A DNA stretch of 64,000 nucleotides from Glaciimonas sp. PAMC28666 (GCF_016917355.1 NZ_CP070304.1:2170001-2234000), one strand, 5' to 3'; positions 8,843-18,070 are shown, counted from the stretch's first letter. Program-made: numbers and translations. Notes: generated by a model from the letters alone, not told the origin.

Positions 8843-10177
8843 ATGATGAAACTCTCAAAACTCCCCGAGCAATGTCTGATGTTGCTGTACCTAGGCCGCT
8901 GGCTTGCGCTGTCTTCAATCGTCGGCTTGCTGGCTGGGGCCGCCTCGTCTGCCCTGCTGGTGTCGCTCGACTGGGCCACCAGCACGCGCCTTAGCCATCC
9001 CTGGTTGTTATGGCTGCTGCCCGTTGCCGGTCTGGGTGTCGGCTTGCTTTATCACCACTTTGGCAAAGCTGTCGAAGGCGGCAATAACTTATTAATCGAT
9101 GAAATCCACGACCCGCAGCGGATCGTTCCCAAGCGCATGGGGCCGCTGGTGTTGATCGGTACCGTGCTCACGCATCTGTTCGGCGGCTCGGCGGGTCGCG
9201 AGGGCACCGCCGTGCAGATGGGCGGTGTGTTGGCCGACGTGGTGACGCGCATTTGCAAACTTGATAAGGAAGATCGACGCATCTTGTTGATGGCGGGTAT
9301 CAGCGCCGGATTTGCTTCGGTTTTTGGCACGCCCCTGGCCGGTGCCATCTTCGGATTGGAAGTGCTGGCGATTGGGCGCTTGCGTTATGACGCGATTTTG
9401 CCGTGTTTTATTGCCGCGATCATTGCGGATCAGTTACCGGGTTTGCTGGGCGTACATCATACTCATTACGTCGTGCCGTTTGTACCCCAGTTTAGTTTGC
9501 TGGTGCTCGGCGCGACGATCGTTTCAGGCATCGTGTTTGGATTGGCGGGGATGTTCTTTGCTACCGCAACCCACGCCTTGACGCGATTATTCAAGCGCTG
9601 GATCAGCTATGCGCCGTTGCGGCCTTTTGTGGGCGGCGTGATCGTGGCGCTTGCGGCAACGTTATTAGCAACCGACAAATTCCTGGGCCTGGGGATACCG
9701 ACCATCGTCGCATCGTTTTCACAACCGCTGCCAGCGTTCGATTTTTTCGGAAAATTCATGTTCACAATCGTGACACTGGCATCAGGCTTTAAAGGCGGAG
9801 AAGTGACACCGCTGTTCTTTATCGGCGCTACATTAGGTAACGCATTAAGTTACGTTTTAGCCCTGCCGCTGCCGGTGCTGGCTGGACTCGGCTTTGTTGC
9901 GGTATTCGCAGGCGCGGCCAACACGCCCATTGCATCGACCATCATGGCGATTGAATTGTTTGGGCCGGAGATTGGCACGTTGGCCGCAGTCGCGTGCATC
10001 GTGAGCTATCTATTTTCCGGCCACACAGGGATTTATCGTGCGCAGTTGATTGGGGACGGTAAATTTTTGCGGTCGCCTGATGGCGCGCCGCGATCGGGGA
10101 TTTCCGGTTTTAGGAGGAGCGCATCGAAAGGATCGGCAGAAAAAAAGGATGCGCCCATCGACGAACAAACCGGTTAA
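8843..10177 (+). CDS. eriC: CLC-type fluoride/proton antiporter (EriC-F/CLC-F), chloride-channel family
   Basis: 444 residues from ATG 8843; an adjacent ATG at 8846 and a TTG at 8822 are alternatives, and no strong ribosome site decides between them. The CLC fold is clear: about ten membrane helices, the helix-F motif GSAGREGTAVQMGG with the gating Glu, and GAANTPIASTIMAIELFG near the C-terminus. GREGT replaces the GREGP of chloride transporters, and the selectivity segment reads EGGNNLLIDEIH where canonical members have GSGIP. Both changes match the CLC-F branch that expels fluoride in exchange for protons. The riboswitch upstream supports this. The 30-residue tail is charged and probably cytosolic. 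Confidence 0.88.
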   Translation: MMKLSKLPEQCLMLLYLGRWLALSSIVGLLAGAASSALLVSLDWATSTRLSHPWLLWLLPVAGLGVGLLYHHFGKAVEGGNNLLIDEIHDPQRIVPKRMGPLVLIGTVLTHLFGGSAGREGTAVQMGGVLADVVTRICKLDKEDRRILLMAGISAGFASVFGTPLAGAIFGLEVLAIGRLRYDAILPCFIAAIIADQLPGLLGVHHTHYVVPFVPQFSLLVLGATIVSGIVFGLAGMFFATATHALTRLFKRWISYAPLRPFVGGVIVALAATLLATDKFLGLGIPTIVASFSQPLPAFDFFGKFMFTIVTLASGFKGGEVTPLFFIGATLGNALSYVLALPLPVLAGLGFVAVFAGAANTPIASTIMAIELFGPEIGTLAAVACIVSYLFSGHTGIYRAQLIGDGKFLRSPDGAPRSGISGFRRSASKGSAEKKDAPIDEQTG

Positions 10178-10265
10178 TTGCTCGGTGTAGATTAAGCACT
10201 GCAGTCGATGAGGCGTTAAGAATGTTGGAATGAATTGGGCGATGATCAGCGGAAATAGCCGATTT

Positions 10266-11516
10266 TTAGGAGAACTTACGCACCGCGTCCAACGCCAGAC
10301 CGGCCCCAATACTGCCGAACAGGTCGCCCTCGACTGCCTTCGCGGTCGGCACTACTGCAGCAATTTGCTGGCGCAATAAGCCCACACCGCTTGATCCACC
10401 GGTAAAAAATACCGTATCGATCGCATCAGCTTTAACACCAGCGGCGCGCAGCAGCTTGGTCACGGTTTCTTCGATCGATGACACCAAATGCGAGATGCTG
10501 TTATTAAACGCGCCGCGGGTAAGCACGATGGGCTCGTTGGACGATAATTTGTCTAGCGTCAACTCCACTGTTTCAGCGTCGGACAATGCAATTTTGCCTT
10601 CTTCCACCTTCATCGCTAACCAATGTCCGGCGCGTTGGTCGACCAGGTCTAACAGTCGATCAAATTTGTCGCGTTCACGGACCTCGCGCGCGACATCTTT
10701 GAGCTGCTCGGCCATTCTGCGGGTGTAGATCAAATTAATCGTGTGCCATGTTGCCAGATTAAAATAGTAGCTTGACGGTACTTCGCTGTTATTCAGCAAT
10801 CGGCTACCCAGGCCCAGCATCGGCATCACGCTCGACAAACTTAAATATTTATCGAAATCCGTGCCCCCGATATGGACACCGCCCGTTGCCAGAATATCAT
10901 CGCGGCGATCCTGCTTTTTGGCCCGTGCCGGTGACAGACGCACCAGCGAAAAGTCGGAGGTTCCACCGCCGATATCGGCGATCAACACGAGTTCTTCGCG
11001 GTCGATGGTCGATTCATAGTCGAACGCCGCGGCAATCGGCTCGTACTGAAACGCAATATGTTTGAAGCCAGCGGCGCGCGCGACTTCTTCCAGCGTGGCT
11101 TGAGCACGTTGATCGGCGGCGCGATTATCGTCGACGAAAAATACCGGGCGCCCGAGTACGACGCTATCGAATTCTTGTCCTGCCGAACGTTCCGAACGTG
11201 TTTTGAGTTCTTTGATGAACTGTTCCAGCAAAGTACGAAAAGGCAAAGCGCGTCCACCGACCTCGGTCTGACCGTCGATCAGGGCCGATCCCAGCAGGCT
11301 CTTAAGGGATCGCATCAGGCGCCCTTCATAACCGGTCAGATAACCAGCTAATGCAGCCCGTCCAAAACTAAATAGCTCATCTTCGGCGTTGTAGAAAACC
11401 ACTGAAGGCAGCGTGACCTTGTCGTCTTCAAGTTGGAGCAACGGGGACTGTCCGGGCCGACTCCAGCCAACGGTGGAATTGGATGTGCCGAAATCTACAC
11501 CGCAGGCGTTCGACAT
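10266..11516 (-). CDS. Hsp70 family protein (YegD-like)
   Basis: 416 residues from ATG 11514-11516, preceded by AGGAAG; an upstream in-frame ATG would add 29 residues without homology. The N-terminus GVDFGTSNSTVGW is the phosphate-1 loop of the actin/Hsp70 ATPase. LIADIGGGTSDFSLVRL is phosphate-2 and VFFTGGSSGVGLLRQQI is the adenosine motif. There is no substrate-binding domain or lid, so it is an ATPase-only Hsp70 homologue like YegD rather than DnaK. It probably acts in the cytosol. Client and cochaperone are unknown. It is convergent with the CLC-F gene and divergent from the RIO kinase gene. Confidence 0.88.
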   Translation of the reverse strand: MSNACGVDFGTSNSTVGWSRPGQSPLLQLEDDKVTLPSVVFYNAEDELFSFGRAALAGYLTGYEGRLMRSLKSLLGSALIDGQTEVGGRALPFRTLLEQFIKELKTRSERSAGQEFDSVVLGRPVFFVDDNRAADQRAQATLEEVARAAGFKHIAFQYEPIAAAFDYESTIDREELVLIADIGGGTSDFSLVRLSPARAKKQDRRDDILATGGVHIGGTDFDKYLSLSSVMPMLGLGSRLLNNSEVPSSYYFNLATWHTINLIYTRRMAEQLKDVAREVRERDKFDRLLDLVDQRAGHWLAMKVEEGKIALSDAETVELTLDKLSSNEPIVLTRGAFNNSISHLVSSIEETVTKLLRAAGVKADAIDTVFFTGGSSGVGLLRQQIAAVVPTAKAVEGDLFGSIGAGLALDAVRKFS

Positions 11517-11790
11517 GGTGCTTCCTAAAATATAAAAACGGGCGTAATCATAGCGCAAAGCATGATTCGCCGTGCGTAGCAGCGCATCTTTTTTAATCAG
11601 CAAGGCCGATCAGCACCCGAGTGTTGTTTTTGAGCGTGATGAGCTTGATCAACGGGTTGGCTTCCCTAAACTGATCAGGTAAAGAAAAATCCCTTAATGG
11701 TTGTGTCGTAAAAGCACCATTTGGGCGATTTACGCCATGCTTTGCCTTTATGCCTTAGTATGTACGGTTCGAATCGTCACCTATTTATCT

Positions 11791-12642
11791 ATGAAAACCC
11801 CAAAAAGAATCGAACCGTTAGTAGAAGAGGGCCTGGTAGACGAGGTGATTCGCCAACTCATGAGTGGCAAAGAGGCAACCGTCTACGTTGTCCGCTGTGG
11901 TGAAGAAATCCGCTGTGCCAAGGTTTATAAAGACGCTAATCAGCGCAGCTTCCGTCAGAACGCGTCCTATCAGGAAGGCCGGAAGGTCAAAAATAGCCGG
12001 CAGGCACGCGCGATGGAAAAAGGTAGCCGCTACGGTCGTAAGATGCAGGAAGAAGTATGGCAGAACGCCGAAGTTGACGCGTTATATCGCCTTGCGGCTG
12101 CGGGCGTGCGGGTGCCGCAACCGTTTATTTGCTTCGAAGGCGTCTTGCTGATGGAGTTGGTCACCGATGCGGCGGGAAACGCTGCAGCTCGCCTCAACGA
12201 TATCGAAATGAGCGAGCAGCAGGCATTGGAATTTCATGCGAGATTGCTGCGCGAGGTCGTGTTGATGCTTTGCGCCGGTGTCGTCCATGGCGACTTGTCC
12301 GAGTACAATATTCTGGTGGATGCGCATGGCCCGGTGATTATCGACTTACCGCAGGCAGTGGACGCTGCGGGCAATACCGGCGCAGCTGATATGTTGGAAC
12401 GGGATGTTGATAATCTGGCCACTTATTTTAGCCGCTTCGCGCCGCAACTTCAAGGCACCCAATACGGCAAGGAAATTTGGGCGCTCTATGTGGCAGGCTT
12501 ATTAAATCCCGACGTTAAACTAACGGGTAAAATTGCCGCGAATAATAAAGTCGTGGATGTCGGGTCTGTGGTCCGTGAAATCGCTCTGGCGCGCGAGGAA
12601 GAAGAAGAGCGACGCCGTGCCCAATATGAAGCGGAGCACTAA
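11791..12642 (+). CDS. RIO1-family serine protein kinase
   Basis: 283 residues from ATG 11791; a TTG start 30 codons upstream is possible but adds sequence without homology. SGKEATVYVVRCG is the flexible P-loop and CAKVYKD carries the ATP-binding Lys. VVHGDLSEYNILVD is the catalytic loop (Asp and Asn), and PVIIDLPQAVD is the metal-binding loop typical of RIO1 kinases. The C-terminus is Glu/Arg rich (EEEEERRRAQYEAEH). Archaeal and eukaryotic RIO1 act in ribosome maturation. Bacterial members are less well understood, so the target here is unknown. Confidence 0.88.
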   Translation: MKTPKRIEPLVEEGLVDEVIRQLMSGKEATVYVVRCGEEIRCAKVYKDANQRSFRQNASYQEGRKVKNSRQARAMEKGSRYGRKMQEEVWQNAEVDALYRLAAAGVRVPQPFICFEGVLLMELVTDAAGNAAARLNDIEMSEQQALEFHARLLREVVLMLCAGVVHGDLSEYNILVDAHGPVIIDLPQAVDAAGNTGAADMLERDVDNLATYFSRFAPQLQGTQYGKEIWALYVAGLLNPDVKLTGKIAANNKVVDVGSVVREIALAREEEEERRRAQYEAEH

Positions 12643-13013
12643 AACCGTCCGTCCACAGTAGCGCGCGGTCTGAGGGGTGATTTGCGCCGTATGCGTTCGC
12701 GCGATTGGTTGGATCGCACCAGATTGCGCTTTTTTTCGAACTTACTTTCAGCGAAGCACTCTTACTGGCGTATACCCTGGCCATGGCTGGGATTTATCCT
12801 GTCGCTTTTCTTTTATCCCTGTTACCTTTAGCTCTGAAATACGAACCGACGTTGCGGGTCAGCGACTGATTTTAAGAGCCTATCTTCGTGGATATGGCGA
12901 ATTTAGTGAGCGATTCAGTGAGTGATTCAGTGAGTCAAACGGCGAGTACATCGGTGAGTAAGTCGGTGAGTCATTCAGTCGCCATATAGTGAGCCGCCGT
13001 TAATCTTTTGCCT
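12643..13013. repeat. Intergenic DNA with a degenerate ~12-bp tandem array (12905-12976)
   Basis: The 371-bp spacer contains about six imperfect copies of GTGAGTGATTCA in tandem. The first copies, around 12907-12935, are closest to consensus and later ones drift (GTGAGTAAGTCG). No reading frame through it looks coding. The array ends about 40 bp before the oxygenase start codon. Confidence 0.6.
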
Positions 13014-13682
13014 ATGACAAGTCCCACCGCTGATCAAATGCCTTTTCCAGTTATCGCTGATACCGAAGCTTTTACTGTCCTGGCGCGAATTGTCGATGAT
13101 TTGGTCACTTGTGGCTGGTCGCATCAACCTGATTTTTTGTCTCCGCATTTAGCTTCCGGGCTTGCTGCCGAATGTCTGACACGCCTCGAACATGGCCAGC
13201 TGGCTCCTGCAGGAGTAGGACGAGGGGCCGGGCAGGCCGTTCGCAATGCCGTGCGAGGAGACCATATTCAATGGTTGGAAGCGGGTCAGTCGTCCGAATG
13301 TGATCTCTACTTGCGTCTCATGGATGAACTCAGACAGGAATTGAATCGAGCGCTGTTCCTTGGCCTGCAAGAATACGAAACGCACTTTGCTTTTTATCCA
13401 CCTGGGGCGTTCTATCAGCAGCACGTGGATCGTTTTCGCGATGATGATCGCCGTGCCGTATCAATTGTCGTCTATCTCAATCAAGATTGGCTACCGGAAT
13501 ACGGCGGCGCGTTGCGCCTGCACCTTGAGGGGGAACCGGCGCGAGATATCTTGCCAATCGCCGGTAGTCTGGTGGTGTTTTTGTCCGCCAAAATGTTGCA
13601 TGAGGTGTTACCTGGAACCAAGGATCGCCTATCTCTGACAGGTTGGTTTAAGTGTCGTTCATCTTATGAAATCAGCAATTGA
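13014..13682 (+). CDS. 2OG-Fe(II) oxygenase, prolyl-4-hydroxylase type
   Basis: 222 residues from ATG 13014. The double-stranded beta-helix iron site is visible: QQHVDRF gives the HxD pair, MLHEVLP the distal His, and DRLSLTGWF the 2-oxoglutarate-binding Arg. FAFYPPGAFYQQH and VVYLNQDWLPEYGGALRL are strongly conserved in the SM-20/PHD-like bacterial hydroxylases. These are cytosolic enzymes that couple 2-oxoglutarate decarboxylation to hydroxylation, and some act on translation factors. The substrate here is not known. The gene stands alone and follows a repeat-containing spacer. Confidence 0.88.
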   Translation: MTSPTADQMPFPVIADTEAFTVLARIVDDLVTCGWSHQPDFLSPHLASGLAAECLTRLEHGQLAPAGVGRGAGQAVRNAVRGDHIQWLEAGQSSECDLYLRLMDELRQELNRALFLGLQEYETHFAFYPPGAFYQQHVDRFRDDDRRAVSIVVYLNQDWLPEYGGALRLHLEGEPARDILPIAGSLVVFLSAKMLHEVLPGTKDRLSLTGWFKCRSSYEISN

Positions 13683-13722
13683 GTTATTTTTTTAATATTA
13701 GTTGTTTTTGATGTATGATTTT

Positions 13723-13869
13723 GGGATATCAGTGCGACAGGTGAAGTAAACCTGGGTGCAGATATAGTCCTTTTTAGGTAAGCCGCCAAAACATGGCAGC
13801 CGACACCGAATACGCGTTCAGCGCACTCTGTTTTCTACGCAACTTCCCAAGTCATATGTTGATAAGCCC
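13723..13869 (+). ncRNA. Possible structured leader or small RNA
   Basis: A 200-bp spacer upstream of the epimerase gene has more pairing than expected. A TATGAT -10-like box lies at 13714-13719. GGG-A-TATCA (13723-13731) can pair with TGATA-AG-CCC (13860-13869). AGTGCG (13731-13736) matches CGCACT (13822-13827). CAGGT (13738) pairs with ACCTG (13750), and CCTTTTTAGG forms a local hairpin. I do not recognise the family. A chance fold is possible. Confidence 0.25.
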
Positions 13870-13889
13870 TTAGACAGGAGCATCGCAGT

Positions 13890-14786
13890 ATGCGCATTAT
13901 GATCACCGGGGGAACTGGCCTGATTGGGCGGCAGTTATGTAAAGCGTTGCTGAGTGCTGATCACGACATCACCGTTCTCAGTCGCCATCCTGACACAGTG
14001 AAAGAAAAATGCGGTGCTGCGGTACGCGCTTTTGGCTCGCTGGACGAGTGGAGCAGCGACGAGGTATTCGACGCCGTTATCAACTTGGCGGGTGAGCCTA
14101 TTATCGATGAACGTTGGACTGAAGAGCGCAAAGAGTGCCTGTGGCGTAGCCGCGTCAGGTTGACGGAGGATGTGGTCAGGCGCATCAAAGCCAGTAATCA
14201 CAAGCCGTCTGTTCTCCTGAGTGGTTCAGCGGTTGGCTACTATGGCGATGGCGGGAATAAGGAGGTTGACGAGTCGGCCCCGACTTCAACCGATTTCGGT
14301 GCAACGTTATGTGCATCGTGGGAAGAAACAGCTCAAAAGGCCGCCGCAATGGGGGTTAGGGTATGTCAGTTACGGACCGGATTGGTGCTGGATCGCACGG
14401 GCGGAATTCTTGCCAAAATGCTGCCGCCGTTCAAGTTTGGGATGGGTGCGCGACTGGGTGATGGAAGTCAGTGGATGAGTTGGATTCACATTGACGATTA
14501 CGTGGCGATGGTGCTCGTGCTGTTGCACCACGCTCATGCATGTGGCCCGTTCAATATGACCGCGCCCGAACCCGTCACGAATCGTGCTTTTACCGAAAAA
14601 CTCGCTACCGCCCTTCATCGACCGGCATTTTTTGTCGCGCCAGCTTTTGTGCTTCGGCTAGCGTTGGCGGAGCGCGCTTATTTGCTATTGGGAGGACAAA
14701 AAGCGATACCGGTGCAGATGACGGGATTAGGCTATCGTTTTTTGCACGCAAAACTTGAAGACGCGCTGCTTGACCTGGTAGGCTAA
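13890..14786 (+). CDS. TIGR01777 family NAD-dependent epimerase/dehydratase-like protein
   Basis: 298 residues. The extended short-chain dehydrogenase Rossmann fold begins MRIMITGGTGLIGRQLCKAL. Conserved TIGR01777 blocks follow: NLAGEPIIDERWTEERK, SGSAVGYYGDGG (which holds the Tyr of the active site), RTGLVLDRTGGIL, and QWMSWIHIDDYVAMVLVLL. The C-terminal segment FLHAKLEDALLDLVG is the DUF1731 tail. Family members are of unknown substrate; some are linked to cell division or plastid division. The start codon follows GACAGGAG, a good ribosome site. Confidence 0.9.
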   Translation: MRIMITGGTGLIGRQLCKALLSADHDITVLSRHPDTVKEKCGAAVRAFGSLDEWSSDEVFDAVINLAGEPIIDERWTEERKECLWRSRVRLTEDVVRRIKASNHKPSVLLSGSAVGYYGDGGNKEVDESAPTSTDFGATLCASWEETAQKAAAMGVRVCQLRTGLVLDRTGGILAKMLPPFKFGMGARLGDGSQWMSWIHIDDYVAMVLVLLHHAHACGPFNMTAPEPVTNRAFTEKLATALHRPAFFVAPAFVLRLALAERAYLLLGGQKAIPVQMTGLGYRFLHAKLEDALLDLVG

Positions 14787-14816
14787 ATGAAAGCCTGGCA
14801 GGTTACGAAAAATTGA

Positions 14817-15242
14817 CTAGTCGCGCGATGAAAAACAGCCCGTTGCCGCCAGCTCTTCGAGTAATGCCACCGTAGTATTGCCGGAAACGGCGTATGGATT
14901 GAGCTTCGGTGTCGCGGAATATTTCAGTAGTAACGATAGATTGATACGATCAAGGCGGATTTTGCTCATGGTCCAGCCCGAGTATTGGCGCGCTTCGATT
15001 TCTGAGTAATCCAGCAAAATCAGCTTGGTGTGACGCGCGTCCTGCTGCAGGCGGCCATACAGGCTATTGATCTGCTCGCGACCACCTTCCAGCGCTTGCA
15101 CAAATATGTTGTCACCATAACAAAGTACGCCAGTGATCCCATTGATGGGATTATTTTTGCGCGATACCTCAAGGATTTTCTCAATCATCTCGTGGTTGAC
15201 CAATTCGCTGGCAGTACTGGCGTAAATCAAACGGACTAGCAT
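14817..15242 (-). CDS. BLUF-domain blue-light sensor protein
   Basis: 141 residues consisting of one BLUF domain plus a short tail. LVRLIYAST carries the flavin-contacting Tyr, NNPINGITGVLCYGDNIFVQALEG carries the Asn and the key Gln, and RQYSGWTM carries the Trp. All photocycle residues are therefore present. There is no output domain, so it is a stand-alone sensor that must act through a partner protein. It starts one base after the folE stop codon, so the two genes are almost certainly co-transcribed and translationally coupled. That suggests a link between blue light and pterin or folate synthesis, which is an inference. Confidence 0.92.
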   Translation of the reverse strand: MLVRLIYASTASELVNHEMIEKILEVSRKNNPINGITGVLCYGDNIFVQALEGGREQINSLYGRLQQDARHTKLILLDYSEIEARQYSGWTMSKIRLDRINLSLLLKYSATPKLNPYAVSGNTTVALLEELAATGCFSSRD

Positions 15243-15243
15243 G

Positions 15244-15951
15244 TCATCCTCGCTTGGTTATCAGCGCTAAAAATTCGCGCCGTAGATTGGCGTCACTCAA
15301 GAACGAGCCACGCATGACACTATTGATCATTTTCGCATCGGTGTCCTTGACGCCGCGCCAACTCATACAAAAATGGTCAGCCTCCATCACGATGGCAAGG
15401 CCATCCGGTTTGAGTTTTTCCATGAGCAGCTGGGCAACCTGCGAAACGGCTTCTTCCTGTATCTGCGGTCGGCCCATAATCCATTCAATCAGCCGCGCAT
15501 ATTTCGACAAGCCGATCAGATTTGAGTGCTCGTTAGGCATCACACCGATCCAGACTTTTCCCATAATCGGGCAAAAGTGATGGGAACAAGCGCTGCGCAC
15601 GGTGATCGGGCCTACGATCATCAGCTCATTCAACTGTTCGACGTTGGGAAATTCGGTGACGGGCGGCGGCGCTTGATAGCGACCGCGAAAGACTTCCTGG
15701 ATATACATTTTGGCAACCCGACGCGCTGTGTCTTGCGTGTTATGGTCGCTTTCGATGTCGATGACGAGGCTTTCCAGGACACCGGAAAGCTTGCTCTGAA
15801 CCTCGGCTTGCAACGCCTCCAGTTCCCCATCCTTGATGAACGCGGCAATATTATCGTTCGCGTGGAAACGGACGCCAGCTTTCTCAATGCGCGTACGGAT
15901 ACGCGTTGAAATCGGCTCGTCGGTTATTTCTGAAGAGAGATCAGTTGGCAT
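15244..15951 (-). CDS. folE: GTP cyclohydrolase I
   Basis: 235 residues. The catalytic domain (about 60-235) has the zinc site residues in SACSHHFCPIMG and ADHFCMSWRGVKD, plus IGLSKYARLIEW and QEEAVSQVAQLLMEKL, all typical of type IA GTP cyclohydrolase. It converts GTP to 7,8-dihydroneopterin triphosphate, the first step to tetrahydrofolate and tetrahydropterins, as a cytosolic decamer. The N-terminal 50 residues are variable, as usual. It is the first gene of a two-gene unit with the BLUF sensor, with one base between the genes. Confidence 0.94.
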   Translation of the reverse strand: MPTDLSSEITDEPISTRIRTRIEKAGVRFHANDNIAAFIKDGELEALQAEVQSKLSGVLESLVIDIESDHNTQDTARRVAKMYIQEVFRGRYQAPPPVTEFPNVEQLNELMIVGPITVRSACSHHFCPIMGKVWIGVMPNEHSNLIGLSKYARLIEWIMGRPQIQEEAVSQVAQLLMEKLKPDGLAIVMEADHFCMSWRGVKDTDAKMINSVMRGSFLSDANLRREFLALITKRG

Positions 15952-16166
15952 TGTTTTTAGCAGTTAATCTTAGCGTAGTGGTAAGCAGGCACTCAGTCTA
16001 ACCCAAATCCCGGGATCAGATTTACCGGGCAATTCTGTGGGCCTTCGTATCATTTGCGTGGCTTCTGAATCCAGACCAGGCGATGCATGGAATTGCGGTC
16101 ACGCCGCACGCCAGCCCTTGGATTGCCGGATCGCCGGACCGACCGTTGTGCGGCCCGGTGATCACT

Positions 16167-16451
16167 TTATTTCAAACCCAGCCGAATCTTGGTGGCCGCG
16201 ATGAGGGCGGTATCGTAAGGATTCAGGTTTTCAATGAACATCAATTCAGTCTCAGCTGGCTCTTCCAGGCACATGGTTAACATGTTGGGTGCATCGTCAA
16301 ATGTGCCCAAAAATTCGTCTCCCCACCGATTCAACCGATGCAAGCGCAAAACATCGCTGCCTAATGCCGCTAATGGCGCTGCTATTCCGGCTGCCAGTGC
16401 TTCTTGCTTCCAGTCATCCCAGAAAAAATTTGTTGCTGGTTGTTCGTTCAT
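16167..16451 (-). CDS. Hypothetical protein, 94 residues
   Basis: ATG 16449-16451 is preceded by GGAGCAGC. The protein is acidic and hydrophilic with no signal peptide and no membrane helix. I recognise no domain. The composition (WDDWKQEALAAGIAAPLAALG, MCLEEPAETELMFIENLNP) looks like a genuine folded cytosolic protein. Its neighbours, folE upstream and a phosphoesterase divergent from it, give no functional clue. Confidence 0.6.
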   Translation of the reverse strand: MNEQPATNFFWDDWKQEALAAGIAAPLAALGSDVLRLHRLNRWGDEFLGTFDDAPNMLTMCLEEPAETELMFIENLNPYDTALIAATKIRLGLK

Positions 16452-16856
16452 TGTGCTGCTCCAAATAAGGTGTAATGGCGCGGACCATACTATTGATGGA
16501 GGTTTTTATCAATAGCCAATGTCATCCCAAGGTTGACGACTGTTGCATCTGACTAGGTAAAATAGTTTTTTTGACATTGTGAACCTGTGGTGCGGGCTTG
16601 CTCTGCTACCAGATCGGTCATCAATTTAGTTAAAAATACAAAGGTTGGCCTAGAGCACGGTCTATTGAAACTACCTTCACAGCACCAATATATAAGTTGC
16701 TACAGGCGTATGCAACGCTTATCAACTTCACGAAAGCTGCACCCTGGCGAAGAATCAATACAGCATTTCAAGAGTCAGTGCAGCATTTCAGAACATTAGT
16801 CAGGCCATCGAACGCCGGTGTAATTGACGGCGCTTTTTTCCCCCAGAAGGATAGGT
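16452..16856. other. Intergenic, no gene seen
   Basis: 405 bases between divergent genes. A short direct repeat, CAGCATTTCA, occurs twice near 16760-16790. The ribosome site AGAAGG of the downstream phosphoesterase lies at its end. Nothing else was identified. Confidence 0.4.
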
Positions 16857-18005
16857 ATGCGATCACGGTTGAGCATTGTTGTTATCCTTTTCATATTGGC
16901 GGCGCTCCATATATTCATTGGTTGGCAGATTTTGCCGGCCCTACCGGTGTCGACCTCGGTCAAATGGCTCGGTGCCGGTTGGCTCCTGCTATCGTTTTTG
17001 CTGATTCCCGCGGGGTTGCTGGCGTCGTTCATCAAACGACAACCTTTGTCTGATCGACTGGCATGGATAGGTCTGCTGGCGATGGGAATGTTCTCCTCCC
17101 TGTTGATGCTGACGTTATTACGCGAGATCGTTCTGCTGATAGCGCGATGGTCTGAGGTCCCTGCCGGACGTTTCCTGACGATGACGACCATTACTGCTAT
17201 TGCCGTGCCATTGCTGGCGAGCGCCAGCACCTTGCTGGGCTTTTTCAACGCGCGGCGATTAGCCCGAGTGGTGAGAGTCGACGTCCCGATCAGCGAACTT
17301 CCCGCAGGGCTACAGGGATTTACGATTGCCCAAATTAGCGATATTCACGTGGGTCCGACGATCAAACGGGGATATCTGGCCAAGATTGTCCGTCGCGTCA
17401 ATACGTTGGGCGCCGATGTGATAGCAGTCACTGGTGATTTGGTCGATGGCAGTGTGGCTCGGCTAGCGCCTCACACGGCACCCTTGGCGGACCTCAAGGC
17501 GCAGCACGGCGTTTATTTTGTGACGGGAAATCATGAATATTACTCAAACGCTGACGCCTGGATCGCAGAAGTAAGACGACTTGGATTGACCGTATTAATG
17601 AATGAACATGTGGTGTTGAAGCATCAAGGCGAAGCGCTGCTGTTGGCCGGAGTGACCGATTTCGGTGCGCATCACTTCGACGAATCACATCGCAGCGATC
17701 CGCGTCTGGCGATGAACGGCGCAAAGAGTGACGTGGCTTTCCGGTTACTGCTTGCGCATCAGCCGCGCTCAGCCATGGCCGCTGCAGATGCCGGGTTTGA
17801 TTTGCAGTTGTCCGGCCATACGCACGGCGGCCAGTTTTTTCCGTGGAACTTGTTCGTTCCCCTTCAGCAACCATTTACCGCTGGCTTGAACAAGCTACGC
17901 AATCTCTGGGTGTATACCAGTCGCGGGACTGGATATTGGGGGCCGCCGAAGCGGATTTGGGCTCCTTCCGAGATTACGCTTTTACGGCTGGTGCTGGCGG
18001 CTTAG
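16857..18005 (+). CDS. Membrane-anchored metallophosphoesterase (calcineurin-like, YaeI-type)
   Basis: 382 residues from ATG 16857, which follows AGAAGG at the right distance; a TTG 11 codons earlier is less likely. The N-terminal 140 residues hold about four membrane helices. The C-terminal two thirds is a calcineurin-like domain with the full metal set: AQISDIHVGP, VTGDLVDG, VTGNHEYY, LLAHQP and LSGHTHGGQFFPW. Homologues include YaeI/LpxH-like phosphodiesterases of unknown substrate. The enzyme would face the cytosol or periplasm from the inner membrane; topology is not certain. Confidence 0.9.
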   Translation: MRSRLSIVVILFILAALHIFIGWQILPALPVSTSVKWLGAGWLLLSFLLIPAGLLASFIKRQPLSDRLAWIGLLAMGMFSSLLMLTLLREIVLLIARWSEVPAGRFLTMTTITAIAVPLLASASTLLGFFNARRLARVVRVDVPISELPAGLQGFTIAQISDIHVGPTIKRGYLAKIVRRVNTLGADVIAVTGDLVDGSVARLAPHTAPLADLKAQHGVYFVTGNHEYYSNADAWIAEVRRLGLTVLMNEHVVLKHQGEALLLAGVTDFGAHHFDESHRSDPRLAMNGAKSDVAFRLLLAHQPRSAMAAADAGFDLQLSGHTHGGQFFPWNLFVPLQQPFTAGLNKLRNLWVYTSRGTGYWGPPKRIWAPSEITLLRLVLAA

Positions 18006-18070
18006 GCATTAGTCTTTGGCATTGCTCACCCCGTCTGCACAGCAGACGGCGAGCGAAGAAAATACGAAAT

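Noticed and set aside
11755-11800. GGTTCGAATC, resembling a tRNA T-loop
   Set aside because: No acceptor, D-arm or anticodon stem can be built around it. It lies directly before the RIO kinase start.
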